NCBI GenBank assembly: GCA_049975245.1
Contig: JBNGDB010000004.1
Coordinates: 1 to 64,000 of the forward strand
Direction of reading: 5' to 3'
DNA length: 64,000 nucleotides
Source: UBA117 sp049975245
GTDB taxonomy: Archaea; Methanobacteriota; Methanobacteria; Methanobacteriales; Methanobacteriaceae
Part shown: positions 1 to 8,981 of the stretch, in pieces
Layout: each line of letters begins with the position of its first letter
Position numbering within the stretch: position 1 is the stretch's first letter
Position numbers and translations under genes: made by a program
The notes under the pieces: generated by a model
Database searches by the model: none
Told to the model about the DNA's origin: nothing
Seen by the model: only the letters and a program-made list of their open reading frames with translations

Positions 1-72
1 TCAAACACACAAAAACCTTTTCCAAAATCAACCACCAAGTTTTTGACAGTGCCAAGATTATAGAAAGGTATA

Positions 73-80
73 TTTATATA
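73..80 (+). promoter_or_regulatory. archaeal TATA box of the first pilin-like gene
   Basis: TTTATATA matches the archaeal box A consensus and is preceded by a purine-rich BRE-like stretch (AGAAAGG). Transcription would start about 25 nt downstream, just ahead of the strong Shine-Dalgarno sequence GGAGGTG at 110-116. Confidence 0.6.
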
Positions 81-122
81 ATATTAAAACTATAATTAAA
101 TCAATTAATGGAGGTGAATAGT

Positions 123-299
123 ATGAAGTTTCTAAAAGATGAAAGTGGACAAGGAGCAGCAGAATATATATTATTGTTTGGTGGAGTAATAGTGATCGCG
201 ATAGCTGCACTGTTAATTTATCAAACTTATTTCGAAAGCGCAACTGACTTGAACTCTGAAGCAGATATACAAAATGTAAGAAGAAATTTATCTAGCTAA
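123..299 (+). CDS. class III signal peptide-containing protein (pilin-like)
   Basis: A 58-residue protein with a class III (type IV prepilin-like, EppA-processed) signal: charged n-region MKFLKDESG, then QGAAEYILL, which fits the QxSxE motif of the DUF361 family, then a hydrophobic helix (about residues 15-35) and a short polar tail. EppA would cut just before the Gln, and the helix would then assemble into a pilus-like filament or stay in the membrane. I chose ATG 123 rather than ATG 108 because GGAGGTG at 110-116 is an excellent ribosome binding site for 123 and would lie inside the longer frame. A second protein of the same class and the same length follows 18 nt downstream. The filament type is not clear from sequence. 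Confidence 0.85.
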   Translation: MKFLKDESGQGAAEYILLFGGVIVIAIAALLIYQTYFESATDLNSEADIQNVRRNLSS

Positions 300-317
300 A
301 ATACTTTTGTGGAAGCT

Positions 318-494
318 ATGTTAATAGTAGATGAAAAAGCTCAAATCAGTGCTGAAATGATATTATTAGTAGGTGCTATATTAGTTTTAGTTATAGTAGC
401 CGGCACTTACATATTTGATATATCCAGTTCAATAGCTGGAAATATTACAGAAGTAATAGATCAAGCACGCGATTCAACTATTAACAAGATGTAG
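318..494 (+). CDS. class III signal peptide-containing protein (pilin-like)
   Basis: Second 58-residue class III signal protein: n-region MLIVDEKA, processing motif QISAEMILL, hydrophobic helix to about residue 33, then a polar tail with one N-glycosylation sequon (N-I-T). A GTG at 309 is an alternative start, but ATG 318 gives an n-region the same size as in the neighbour and has a GGAAG just upstream. It lies 18 nt downstream of the first pilin-like gene and probably shares its transcript. Its 3' end overlaps the convergent oligosaccharyltransferase gene by 14 bp. Likely a minor pilin or adhesin subunit; the exact role is unknown. Confidence 0.8.
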   Translation: MLIVDEKAQISAEMILLVGAILVLVIVAGTYIFDISSSIAGNITEVIDQARDSTINKM

Positions 495-2718
495 GTTTCC
501 ACAATACTACTTTTTTATTTTCATATATTTTCTTAAAACAGTATGTATTGCTTTTTTGAAGTACTAACTTAGTAAAAAGTGAATTTTCAAATTTTTTATC
601 AATTACAACTGTTTTATTATAATCATATTCAATTATTATACAAAAATTACTATCTTCATCAAAATATTTCTTTTTTGATATGCCATTTTCAACTTCTATA
701 AGACAGTAAGGAACCCTATTCTTCCACTTTATTCTATTATTTCCACGATTAAAAACAATATCATTACTAGAGTTTAGAAATCCGTTATTGTGTTGTATAT
801 CCCCCACAGAATATGTAAAATTTCCCATTTTTTCATTTTTAAAATCCCATTCACCCAGGTTAAAATTGGAATAACCAGTTCCAATCATTTTTTCATAAGT
901 TAAAATTACAAAAGGGCTGGATTTAGTTGGGTGTGTGTAATTCAATAAATTATTGATCTGAAAATCAGTGAAATTATATTTAGTTGATAGTAATTCAGCA
1001 GCATGGTTCTTATCAATTCCCAAAATATCATTTAAGATCTCAACGCTTTTTGCTGTATTGTTTGTATAGGTATTCAAAATTAAATAAGTATTATCTCCAC
1101 TAGTAGATAACATACGAAAAATGCCTAAAGCCAAAGTTTCATTAGTAGTAGAAAAACCCTTGCTTATCCAATATTCCCGAGAGGTATTAGGGATTTTTCC
1201 ATTAAATGTAAGGTTTTCCCCATAAAATTTCCGAATAGGTAAAGTTTCAATGTAAGCCGAACGCCCGTCTAATGTGACTGGGCGTTCAGATTTAGCAGTT
1301 AAAAAATGTCCATAACTCCAATCAGTAATAATAACTGTATTATTAGGAGTATTTGTTCGGATCCATTCAGCCGATTCCCATAAATCGTCATTAACCCCCG
1401 GTTTCATTATTTTGATACTATCTTGAGCTGTTAAAATTTGAGGAATTACTAGTATCAAAACCAAAAATATGCATGAAATAGTAATCAATCTCCTACTTTT
1501 AATAAAATTTTCCAAATATTTTATCATTATACCAATTCCAATTCCTGAACTGATAGTAAGGGGAGGAATAAGTAATATTATAAATCTTGCCCCTTTTAAT
1601 AGAGTGAAAAATCCTAAAATGATCCATGAGATTAAAAAAAGACAAAAAAACCAACTCATTTTTCGTACATAATGCTTTTTCATTTCTTTATTAAACATTA
1701 TACGACCAATAAGTAAACATCCTATAATACTTGTTGATATTAAAATTAAGCCTATCCTCATTATAACTTCTTCAATGGAAGGCCTTTGTAATTCAGAAAT
1801 CGTCAGATATAAATCAGGCCAAGGACTCCATGGATTTTTGACCCCTATTATGTTAAACAATTCCAATAACCCATAAAAAGGCTTTAAAAAATTAATATAT
1901 CCTGTAAAGAGCAAAATTAATAACAAAGAACCCGCTGAAAAAATTGTTAAAACAATTAAACATTCTTTAATGTTTTTCCCTTTAAAATATTTCCAAATAA
2001 TATAGATTATAGTAAAAAAGAGTATCAGATAGTAAATATACTGCCAACCATTCCATGCTATAGAAAATACAGATAGAGATAAAGCAGAAATACTTGCATA
2101 AAAAATCTTCTTTTTGATATTTTTATGGTGTACTGCTTCCATAAAAAACCAGACAACTAAAACAGGAAAAAAAAGGGTGAAAATATCCGTATCAAACCAT
2201 CCCGGAACTGTCCTTATTAAATAAAATCGTGCGGTAACTGCCAAAATACCGGCGATTAATCCTGCTATATCATTAGTAAACCTTCTAACAAATAAATAAA
2301 CAATTACTCCACCTAAAGGAGCAAAAAATGCAGGTACCCAAAAACAGACTGTTAATAAAGGTATTGAACTAAATAAATTAATTAATTTGTATATAAAGGC
2401 AGTTAAGAAAATTATAAGAGGTGGATAATCCATTGGTACTCCTGGAGGATAATAAGAATAGGAATCCCATTCTATTCCATTTATATATTTATCGCCTAAA
2501 TATCCATGATCAAGATAATTTTTTGTTAATCTGTAATGATAATAGGAATCTAATTCGTACATATAAGGATTGCCATCAAAACCTCTGTAAAAGTCTTGAT
2601 CTTCGGGATCAATATTAGATAAAGTTGTTGAACTCAATCTAATAAAAAAACCTGTGCAAAAAATTGTGATTATTATGCCAATTATTATAATTTGGTCCCT
2701 TCTTAACATCGTGATCAT
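481..2718 (-). CDS. aglB: STT3-family oligosaccharyltransferase AglB
   Basis: Catalytic subunit of archaeal N-glycosylation, moving a lipid-linked glycan to Asn in N-x-S/T sequons on the outer face of the membrane. The 745 residues show an N-terminal multi-spanning part (about 12-435) and a soluble C-terminal domain. Visible motifs: first acidic metal-binding motif in ELDSYYH (Asp57), second DTD at 176-178, the external-loop TISE motif at 306-309, Arg378 in GARFI, and the WWDYG-equivalent DWSYG at 466-470. Length is within the usual range for the family. ATG 2709 is an alternative start. It lies 13 nt downstream of another membrane glycosyltransferase gene. No other agl genes are in the window. 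Confidence 0.88.
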   Translation of the reverse strand: MITMLRRDQIIIIGIIITIFCTGFFIRLSSTTLSNIDPEDQDFYRGFDGNPYMYELDSYYHYRLTKNYLDHGYLGDKYINGIEWDSYSYYPPGVPMDYPPLIIFLTAFIYKLINLFSSIPLLTVCFWVPAFFAPLGGVIVYLFVRRFTNDIAGLIAGILAVTARFYLIRTVPGWFDTDIFTLFFPVLVVWFFMEAVHHKNIKKKIFYASISALSLSVFSIAWNGWQYIYYLILFFTIIYIIWKYFKGKNIKECLIVLTIFSAGSLLLILLFTGYINFLKPFYGLLELFNIIGVKNPWSPWPDLYLTISELQRPSIEEVIMRIGLILISTSIIGCLLIGRIMFNKEMKKHYVRKMSWFFCLFLISWIILGFFTLLKGARFIILLIPPLTISSGIGIGIMIKYLENFIKSRRLITISCIFLVLILVIPQILTAQDSIKIMKPGVNDDLWESAEWIRTNTPNNTVIITDWSYGHFLTAKSERPVTLDGRSAYIETLPIRKFYGENLTFNGKIPNTSREYWISKGFSTTNETLALGIFRMLSTSGDNTYLILNTYTNNTAKSVEILNDILGIDKNHAAELLSTKYNFTDFQINNLLNYTHPTKSSPFVILTYEKMIGTGYSNFNLGEWDFKNEKMGNFTYSVGDIQHNNGFLNSSNDIVFNRGNNRIKWKNRVPYCLIEVENGISKKKYFDEDSNFCIIIEYDYNKTVVIDKKFENSLFTKLVLQKSNTYCFKKIYENKKVVLWKPTSC

Positions 2719-2731
2719 TATTTTTTAATTA

Positions 2732-4516
2732 CTATTTTCTTTGATAAATAACTATTTTACCAAATTTAGTATTAAATTCAGCTATTTGGATATAATCTTC
2801 TAATTCGGCCGCATAAATTACAGCAATATAATAATCAACTTTTGAATTTATAAGAAAATCATTAATATTATCCTTTCCTATTTTGTTTACATTTAAGGCG
2901 CCAACATCTGTCTTTAAATTCCATCTTAAATGTGGCCAGAAATAATCAGAATAAATTACTTTATTTTTATAGTTGGGATCATATTTTTCAAACCAATTCA
3001 TTAGAATCTTGAAATATTGGTTAGTATTATATGTTTCATAGTAAAGTTCACCTGTAAATGGTTTGTTTGAACTTGTAAGTTTAAATTGATTTTCATCCAA
3101 AGACTTTTTGAATTTGAAATTTTGGCCATTAGCAATTGGATCATGCTCTAATTGATAGATGAAATGGAAAGTTGAAATAAGCAAGGAAACAATAAGTACA
3201 AAAGATATTGCCTTTTTAATTTTTATATTCATTATTTTTATGTTGAAATTTTCAATAAATTCATTTAATCCAACTAAAATAAAATAAGTAATTGCTGGGG
3301 CCATAGGAATGAAATAGCGAATTACTTTGACATCGAAAATACTATGAAATATCAGGAATGAAAAAAACCATGAAACGAAGAGTATGTCCAGATCAAAATA
3401 TCTTAATTTTTCGTTATTTAAAATTTTATAAATAAAATAGCATATTATTGAAAAAGATAAGATGCATAACAAATAATTTCCAATAAAAAAAGTGATTATC
3501 AGCATGATCGTGGCTAATAAAATTATTAAAATATTTAAGGATTTTAAATCACTCAATGAAATTTCATTTATAGATAAAGAGATTATTCTGCGCAAATAAA
3601 GGTATAATCCCAAAATAATTATATAACCCATTAAAATTGTTATTAAAATAAATAATAATTTAAAAACTAAATTAGGATCATTTAAGACATCTAGATTTAT
3701 AAAAGAATATAAAAAATTTTTTAAGAAATATAAATTATCCGGATTAAATGAAAATCTAGGGCCGTCTATGGCTGCTGAGGAAGCTCCATAAAATCCTAAC
3801 AATGGTGATAATGGATTTTTAAACAGACTATAATAAAAATAGATAAAAGGTAGACTAAATAAAAAGGAAATAATAATACCGAATATAATTGTTTTAAAAT
3901 CCTTTAAATTATTACAAATCAATAAATACAGAATTATTGGAAATATAATTAAAGCTGAAGCAAATCTAGTAAAGAATGCCAATGTAAATATAGGAAAAGC
4001 CACATAAAAAAATCTATTATCACGCTTAACAGCTAAAACAGTGAAAAATATGGCCCAAATAGAAATTGATGTACTTGCAACATCAGTATAGCCGGCTCCC
4101 GCCCACAATAAAATAACTGGAAAAGACATGTAAAATAATGATCCAATAAAACTAATTATTGGTTTAAAACGGAGATTAAACAATAGATATAAACCTAAAA
4201 CCCCTATAAAAAATAAAATACCATCCACAATAAAAATAGCTACTTCTGAATCATAACTTGCGCGAAATATGAGAGAGGTTAAAAAGGATAAGAATGGAGG
4301 TCTATTTGGATCAATATATCCAAATCCCTGCCCTGCAAAATATTTGGCATTAGCTAGAAAATCAAAAGCATCCCACATGGGGCCCATTGTTATCTGAACT
4401 TGAATTTTATAATAAATAATTAAAGATGTAATAACAATTAAAAGAACTAAATAACAATTAAAATAATTATTTCGCTTGAAAAAATTTGAAACTTTTGTTT
4501 TACTAAAAATATGCAA
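2732..4516 (-). CDS. multi-spanning membrane glycosyltransferase (GT39/ArnT-like)
   Basis: A 594-residue protein with about 11-13 predicted membrane segments and a soluble C-terminus. The first extracytoplasmic loop holds acidic residues (MWDAFDFLANAKYF), as in PMT/ArnT-type glycosyltransferases that use polyprenyl-linked sugars, and a GFGYIDPNRPPFLSF segment also fits that family. The start is TTG 4516, three nt after GAGGAGAT. It precedes aglB by 13 nt on the same strand, so a role in N-glycan or cell-surface sugar modification is likely, but the sugar cannot be deduced. Confidence 0.65.
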   Translation of the reverse strand: MHIFSKTKVSNFFKRNNYFNCYLVLLIVITSLIIYYKIQVQITMGPMWDAFDFLANAKYFAGQGFGYIDPNRPPFLSFLTSLIFRASYDSEVAIFIVDGILFFIGVLGLYLLFNLRFKPIISFIGSLFYMSFPVILLWAGAGYTDVASTSISIWAIFFTVLAVKRDNRFFYVAFPIFTLAFFTRFASALIIFPIILYLLICNNLKDFKTIIFGIIISFLFSLPFIYFYYSLFKNPLSPLLGFYGASSAAIDGPRFSFNPDNLYFLKNFLYSFINLDVLNDPNLVFKLLFILITILMGYIIILGLYLYLRRIISLSINEISLSDLKSLNILIILLATIMLIITFFIGNYLLCILSFSIICYFIYKILNNEKLRYFDLDILFVSWFFSFLIFHSIFDVKVIRYFIPMAPAITYFILVGLNEFIENFNIKIMNIKIKKAISFVLIVSLLISTFHFIYQLEHDPIANGQNFKFKKSLDENQFKLTSSNKPFTGELYYETYNTNQYFKILMNWFEKYDPNYKNKVIYSDYFWPHLRWNLKTDVGALNVNKIGKDNINDFLINSKVDYYIAVIYAAELEDYIQIAEFNTKFGKIVIYQRK

Positions 4517-4891
4517 AAAATCTCCTCATATCAATAATTTAAGATTTAAATTAATCACGAAATAGATCTAATAATTATTTAATGATTATTATCACAATAA
4601 AACATATAAAAGTTTTTAAATTGAATTGATAGGTTTAAAAAGTTAATATTTTACCTAAATCTTAATATTTACTATTTAACTAATGATGATATCTTTAAAA
4701 ATAAAAAATGTAAATCAATATGAAATATAAAAAAATCAATTATTGAACAAAAAAAATATTTTGTAACTATATAATTAAAAAAGAAATTAAAACTAGTATT
4801 AATGACTTTAAAATAACTATTTAATATAAAATGGGATAAATTATTTAAATCATCCTAATTTAATGTTAAAACTCGTTTATAAAGGATTATA
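4517..4891. promoter_or_regulatory. AT-rich divergent intergenic region
   Basis: 375 bp between two divergently transcribed membrane-protein genes, so both promoters should lie here. The DNA is strongly AT-rich with several TATA-like runs (for example TTTAATATAAA near 4820), but none can be assigned confidently. No open frame or RNA-like GC island was seen. Confidence 0.3.
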
Positions 4892-6043
4892 ATGAAAAAT
4901 TTAAATTTTAAAGATATATTATCTTCAGGGAAATTAGAAATATTTGGCGTTATTGCAGGCATAATAGCATTTATATCACTTATTTTATTTATTGGATTTA
5001 TTTTAATTCCGGGATTTGCAAAAATCTTAATTTATGATTCTTTTATTTATTATGAAATGGCAATGAATCCTTTTAAAGCTACAATCGCACCCTACACTTA
5101 CCGCATATTGACGCCTTTAATTGTTTCATTAATTCCTTTAGAACGATTGGAAGGATTTTTCCTAGTAAATGTTTCTTCGATAATAATTGCTGCTACTATA
5201 TTTTATTATTACCTGAAAAAATTAAATTTTAATTCATATTTAAGTTATTTAGGAGTTATGCTGTTTATATCTGCACCAACAGTTATTTATTCTTTATATG
5301 ACATAGCACTGGTAGATAATTTATCTTTTTTATTCATTACCTTAGCATTCTATTTTATTTTAATCAGGAAAGATTGGTTATTTTTTATTGTTTTACTCAT
5401 AGGTGTTGTAAACAAAGAAACAATACTTTTTACAATACCCGTCTATTTTTTATATAATATAGAAATCAATAATTTAAAAATTGCATTAAAAAAATCTGTT
5501 TTAATATTGTTACCTATACTATTTATTTTTATGATTATTAGATTCCAATATGGAGTTACTGACTATTTTACAATCAATACTATTAAAAATAACCTATTAG
5601 AACATTTATATCGATATAATATAATAAAAAATTATCTTTATATTGCTATTGGTACTTTTAAAAATCCATATTTAGCTTTTGGAACTATCTGGCTTATCTT
5701 TTTATACGGAATAAAATATATTGATAATAAATTCTTAAAAAAATCTCTTTATGTATTACCATTAATATTCCTACAAATTTTGATTTCCACTGATATTTAT
5801 AGAGTAATATTCATAGCATTTCCTATAATAATACCTATAGCTTTGTACGTTTATAAAAAAAATATTATAGGAGTGAATTTATTTTTTATATTAATTTCAC
5901 TGATATTAATTATTTGTTATACTTTATTAGTCAATTTAAACGGCTTTTTATTTGGATTAGTAATATTACCTTTAGAAATAGTAATTTTAACATCATTATT
6001 GGTAAACTGTGCTTATAAAAAAGTTATCCAAAATAAAGTTTAG
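4892..6043 (+). CDS. polytopic membrane protein, glycosyltransferase-like
   Basis: A 383-residue, very hydrophobic protein with roughly ten membrane segments and few long loops. The first outer loop contains YDSFIYYEMAMNPF followed by TYRILTPL, a layout seen in small polyprenyl-phosphate-sugar-dependent membrane transferases with few conserved residues. Codon use is extremely AT-rich, more so than in metabolic neighbours, as with the two upstream surface-sugar genes. Its 3' end overlaps the convergent NTPase gene by 20 bp. Function is only inferred from topology and position near aglB. Confidence 0.5.
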   Translation: MKNLNFKDILSSGKLEIFGVIAGIIAFISLILFIGFILIPGFAKILIYDSFIYYEMAMNPFKATIAPYTYRILTPLIVSLIPLERLEGFFLVNVSSIIIAATIFYYYLKKLNFNSYLSYLGVMLFISAPTVIYSLYDIALVDNLSFLFITLAFYFILIRKDWLFFIVLLIGVVNKETILFTIPVYFLYNIEINNLKIALKKSVLILLPILFIFMIIRFQYGVTDYFTINTIKNNLLEHLYRYNIIKNYLYIAIGTFKNPYLAFGTIWLIFLYGIKYIDNKFLKKSLYVLPLIFLQILISTDIYRVIFIAFPIIIPIALYVYKKNIIGVNLFFILISLILIICYTLLVNLNGFLFGLVILPLEIVILTSLLVNCAYKKVIQNKV

Positions 6044-6551
6044 TACTTATTTTAGGGATGATGGCCATCAAAACACACTGCTCCGTATTTCCAGTCCTAT
6101 CCAACAAACCCTTAGTAAAGTAACTTATAGCCCCGGTTTTCTTTCCAAGGTCATCAACACCAGTAACCTCATCCATTACCTGGCCTACTTCTTTACCATT
6201 TAAAACCTGTTCAATAACTGTGGGAGGATATTCAAACCCGGCGCTCACTCCAATAGTTACCTTTTCTCCATCATATATGGCACACCACTGCAGATCAATA
6301 TATCCTGTAATTGTATGGGGAGTTTCCATTAAACCTGACTCGATGCCCACGCTCAAATCATAATCGGGATGGTAAGCATTTTTAGCCCTGTTTATCGCTC
6401 CTTGAATGGTTTCATCAATTCCGAATGGTTGTGATGGTACCCCTGAATCAACATCTGCTGAATCAACTTCTAGTTCACCGTAGAGCTTTTCTAAAACATT
6501 CTTTGTTGCTTTAACTTTCACTGGATTTTTTGATCCTACCACAACTTTCAT
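6024..6551 (-). CDS. yjjX: inosine/xanthosine triphosphatase, YjjX/DUF84 family
   Basis: House-cleaning nucleotide phosphatase that removes non-canonical ITP/XTP. The 175 residues begin with the family signature MKVVVGSKNPVKVKA, followed by SGVPSQPFG, a GAINRAKNA helix, the acidic GIESGL segment (Glu being the likely metal ligand), and the C-terminal DDLGKKTGAISYFTKG motif. Length is normal. ATG 6551 has GGTGATC upstream. It sits 10 nt behind coaD on the same strand, so the two are probably co-transcribed. Confidence 0.88.
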   Translation of the reverse strand: MKVVVGSKNPVKVKATKNVLEKLYGELEVDSADVDSGVPSQPFGIDETIQGAINRAKNAYHPDYDLSVGIESGLMETPHTITGYIDLQWCAIYDGEKVTIGVSAGFEYPPTVIEQVLNGKEVGQVMDEVTGVDDLGKKTGAISYFTKGLLDRTGNTEQCVLMAIIPKISTKLYFG

Positions 6552-6561
6552 TAGATCACCA

Positions 6562-7044
6562 TCATCTTTTATTCTCTGAATTAGTATCGGTGATTATTTC
6601 ACCCTCCATATTGATCTCACCCTTCCGGATTCGGGTGGAGGATATGGGTTCACCATCTTCCGCCATTACAATGTCAATTACAATTACAGCAAGCGGTTCC
6701 ATGCCATTATTTTTCCGAATCTTATTAATTTCAAGTGCTGTTTTTTCTGTTTCCCGGCTGACTACTATGGCATCAAATGTTTTATCATAGATGGTAGTGC
6801 CATAAGGATCAGTTAAGCGCATTACCTTATATTTTCCAGGATAATCCTCTAAAAAGTTATTCAAATTTGACATACGCGTTGCACAGGATTCCACATCCCC
6901 CTTTTGTCCGCCGAATTCATCAGATGTGACGCCAATTATTACCTTTTCACCTATTTCAAAAGCTTTTTCTAGTAATTTCTCATGACCTTTATGAAATTTA
7001 TCAAATGTTCCGCCTACTGCAACTTTCTCATAATGGGATGGCAT
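6562..7044 (-). CDS. coaD: archaeal phosphopantetheine adenylyltransferase
   Basis: Makes dephospho-CoA from 4'-phosphopantetheine and ATP, the fourth step from pantothenate to CoA. The 160-residue cytidylyltransferase-like fold shows the nucleotide-binding GGTFDKFHKGH (about 11-21) in place of the usual T/HxGH, and the C-terminal ISSTRIRKGEI motif, typical of the archaeal/eukaryotic-type PPAT. The start codon is only 4 bp from a 35-bp tandem repeat array, and a TATA-like TTTACAAA at 7065-7072 is centred about 25 bp upstream of ATG 7044. A leaderless transcript is therefore plausible; no good Shine-Dalgarno is seen. Confidence 0.9.
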   Translation of the reverse strand: MPSHYEKVAVGGTFDKFHKGHEKLLEKAFEIGEKVIIGVTSDEFGGQKGDVESCATRMSNLNNFLEDYPGKYKVMRLTDPYGTTIYDKTFDAIVVSRETEKTALEINKIRKNNGMEPLAVIVIDIVMAEDGEPISSTRIRKGEINMEGEIITDTNSENKR

Positions 7045-7048
7045 TATA

Positions 7049-7288
7049 ATTGGTCCTATGTTTTTTTGTAAATCTTCATTATANNNNNNNNNNNNNNNNN
7101 NNNNNNNNNNNNNNNNNNNNNNNNNNNNNNNNNNNNNNNNNNNNNNNNNNNNNNNNNNNNNNNNNNNNNNNNNNNNNNNNNNNATTGGTCCTATATTTTT
7201 TTATAAATCTTCATTATAATTGGTCCTATATTTTTTTATAAATCTTCATTATAATTGGTCCTATATTTTTTTAGATATTTTCATTATA
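7049..7288. repeat. 35-bp tandem repeat array (copies at 7049, 7184, 7219, 7254), interrupted by gap
   Basis: Four visible head-to-tail copies start ATTGGTCCTAT and have an exact 35-bp period. The copies at 7184 and 7219 are identical; those at 7049 and 7254 carry a few substitutions. The two perfect copies contain TTTATAAA, a self-complementary TATA-like box, and every copy carries on the minus strand an ATG followed by six sense codons and TAG. The array fills the divergent region between coaD and the radical SAM gene. Real copy number is unknown because the assembly breaks inside the array. Confidence 0.9.
7084..7183. other. assembly gap of exactly 100 N
   Basis: One hundred consecutive N, a conventional placeholder for a gap of unknown size. 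The left edge coincides exactly with the end of one 35-bp repeat and the right edge with the start of another, so the assembler most likely failed on additional repeat copies. Confidence 0.98.
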
Positions 7289-7309
7289 TGTTAAATCAAA
7301 TTATAAACT

Positions 7310-8866
7310 ATGCTTATTGAACACAATGTGGTGCAAAAGGATCCCCGTAAAGTGGATGTGAGATTTGCATCATGTTATCCTAACCTCTACAAAACAGCCA
7401 TGTCCTCCCTTGGATATCATGTTATTTATGATTTTCTAAACTCTCGCCAGGACATTTACTGTGAAAGGGTGGTTTATCCATACTATAAGAGCCTGGAATC
7501 GAATACGGCTCTAAATAAGTTTGATATTGTAGGTTTTTCACTGCAATACGAACAGGATTACTTCAATGTATTATCTATGCTGGATAAAGTAAATATACCC
7601 ATAAGAAGCAAAGATAGAACGCCCACTGATCCTCTAATTATTGCCGGAGGGCCGTGCGCCACTTCCAATCCACTTCCCATGAGCAAGTTTATAGATCTTT
7701 TCATAGTGGGGGAAGCCGAGGAAATTATAGATGAATTAATAGATAAATACATGGAATTGGACGATCCGAGAAAAGATATTGGGGAATTTATGGATATTGA
7801 AGGAGTTTACGTGCCGGACAATCCTGTAAAAAGAGTTATTGTTAGAGATATGGATAAGGCCTGCCACCCTATAAGACAGGTTGTGCCAGAGACTGATGAT
7901 AAGAGATTTATTCCCGCCTTTGGAAGATCATTTTTATTAGGTGTTTCCCGGGGATGTGCACGAGGATGCAGATTCTGCATGTCCGGCTATTTATACCGGC
8001 CCCGTAGGGAAACATCTCTTAAAAAAATTCTAAAAATTGCAGAAAAAGGTAGAAATGCAACAGGATTAGATAAAATTGCATTGATAGGTGCTGCTGTTTC
8101 AGATTATTCTAAAATTGATGATCTGGCCCAAGGTCTGCTGGATAGAGATTTCAAATTAACCACTCCCTCCTTGAGAATAGAAACTGTCACTGAAAATTTT
8201 TTAGAATCATTACATGCCAGCGGCCTTAAAACCATAACTCTTGCCCCAGAATCTACTGCTTTGATACGAAAATGTTTGAATAAAGATATAAGTGACGAAA
8301 ATATTTTTGATGTTAGCAAAATAGCATTTCAACGTAATATGAACATCAAATACTATTTTTTAATAGGAACTCCTGGAGAGTCCCTGAAAGACTTGGAAGA
8401 AATGTTGGATCTTATAAAAAATCTTAGAAAAAGTGCTCCCCGGAAAAATATGGTTAAATTAAGTTTTAATCCACTTATTCCTAAGCCCCATACTCCTTTT
8501 CAGTGGGAAAGATTTAATTTTGAGGATATGAAATCCAAGATTAATTTCATCAATAAAAATTTAGGATATAAATCTTTTAAAATTGAAAATCTTAAAGGTG
8601 CCTATATACAATATGTTCTATCACTAGGAGGTTCTAAGACTGGAGATTTAATAGAAAAATCATGGAAAACTAGAATTAATTTAAAAGAATGGAAAAATTA
8701 TGGTAATAATATAATTTATGACTTAGAAACTAATTTACCATGGAAAAATATAGATGTTAAAATAAGGGATGATTTTATTAAAAATGAATCTAAAAAAATG
8801 TATAGAGCAGAAATAACCAGATGGTGCGAAGAATACGGATGTTACCAATGTGGAACGTGCATCTAA
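7310..8866 (+). CDS. radical SAM protein, B12-binding-like (TIGR03960 type)
   Basis: A 518-residue radical SAM enzyme. The N-terminal third resembles a cobalamin-binding-type Rossmann domain (RFASCYPNLYKTAMSSLG, then AGGPCATSNPLP and FIVGEAEE), followed by the SAM-radical CxxxCxxC in CARGCRFCMSGYLYRP (about 220-232) and TIM-barrel strands with TLAPESTALIRKCLNK. The C-terminus ends with a Cys-rich WCEEYGCYQCGTC that may bind another cluster. The substrate of this family is not established. The gene faces away from coaD across the repeat array. Confidence 0.8.
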   Translation: MLIEHNVVQKDPRKVDVRFASCYPNLYKTAMSSLGYHVIYDFLNSRQDIYCERVVYPYYKSLESNTALNKFDIVGFSLQYEQDYFNVLSMLDKVNIPIRSKDRTPTDPLIIAGGPCATSNPLPMSKFIDLFIVGEAEEIIDELIDKYMELDDPRKDIGEFMDIEGVYVPDNPVKRVIVRDMDKACHPIRQVVPETDDKRFIPAFGRSFLLGVSRGCARGCRFCMSGYLYRPRRETSLKKILKIAEKGRNATGLDKIALIGAAVSDYSKIDDLAQGLLDRDFKLTTPSLRIETVTENFLESLHASGLKTITLAPESTALIRKCLNKDISDENIFDVSKIAFQRNMNIKYYFLIGTPGESLKDLEEMLDLIKNLRKSAPRKNMVKLSFNPLIPKPHTPFQWERFNFEDMKSKINFINKNLGYKSFKIENLKGAYIQYVLSLGGSKTGDLIEKSWKTRINLKEWKNYGNNIIYDLETNLPWKNIDVKIRDDFIKNESKKMYRAEITRWCEEYGCYQCGTCI

Positions 8867-8906
8867 TATATTCCTATGTTTTAGTTTAGAATAACTATAA
8901 AAAATT

Positions 8907-8951
8907 ATTAATAAAATTCAATACCCAAAAAAATCCTATTAATAAAATTCA
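8907..8951. repeat. short direct repeat, two copies of a 14-bp unit
   Basis: ATTAATAAAATTCA occurs at 8907-8920 and 8938-8951, a 31-bp period of about three helical turns, within the 115-bp gap ahead of the aminotransferase gene. It may be a protein-binding pair or simple AT-rich drift. Confidence 0.4.
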
Positions 8952-8981
8952 TTTAGAATATTCAACCCTAGAGGTGATTTA

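Noticed and set aside
1..60. end of a minus-strand gene at the left edge
   Set aside because: The frame with a stop at 1-3 is closed again about 30 bases later; no coding signal.
7050..7241. Open frame running through the N gap
   Set aside because: It consists of the 35-bp repeats and unknown residues; it exists only because N codons are not stops.
7049..7288. CRISPR array
   Set aside because: Units are directly adjacent with no unique spacers and there are no cas genes.
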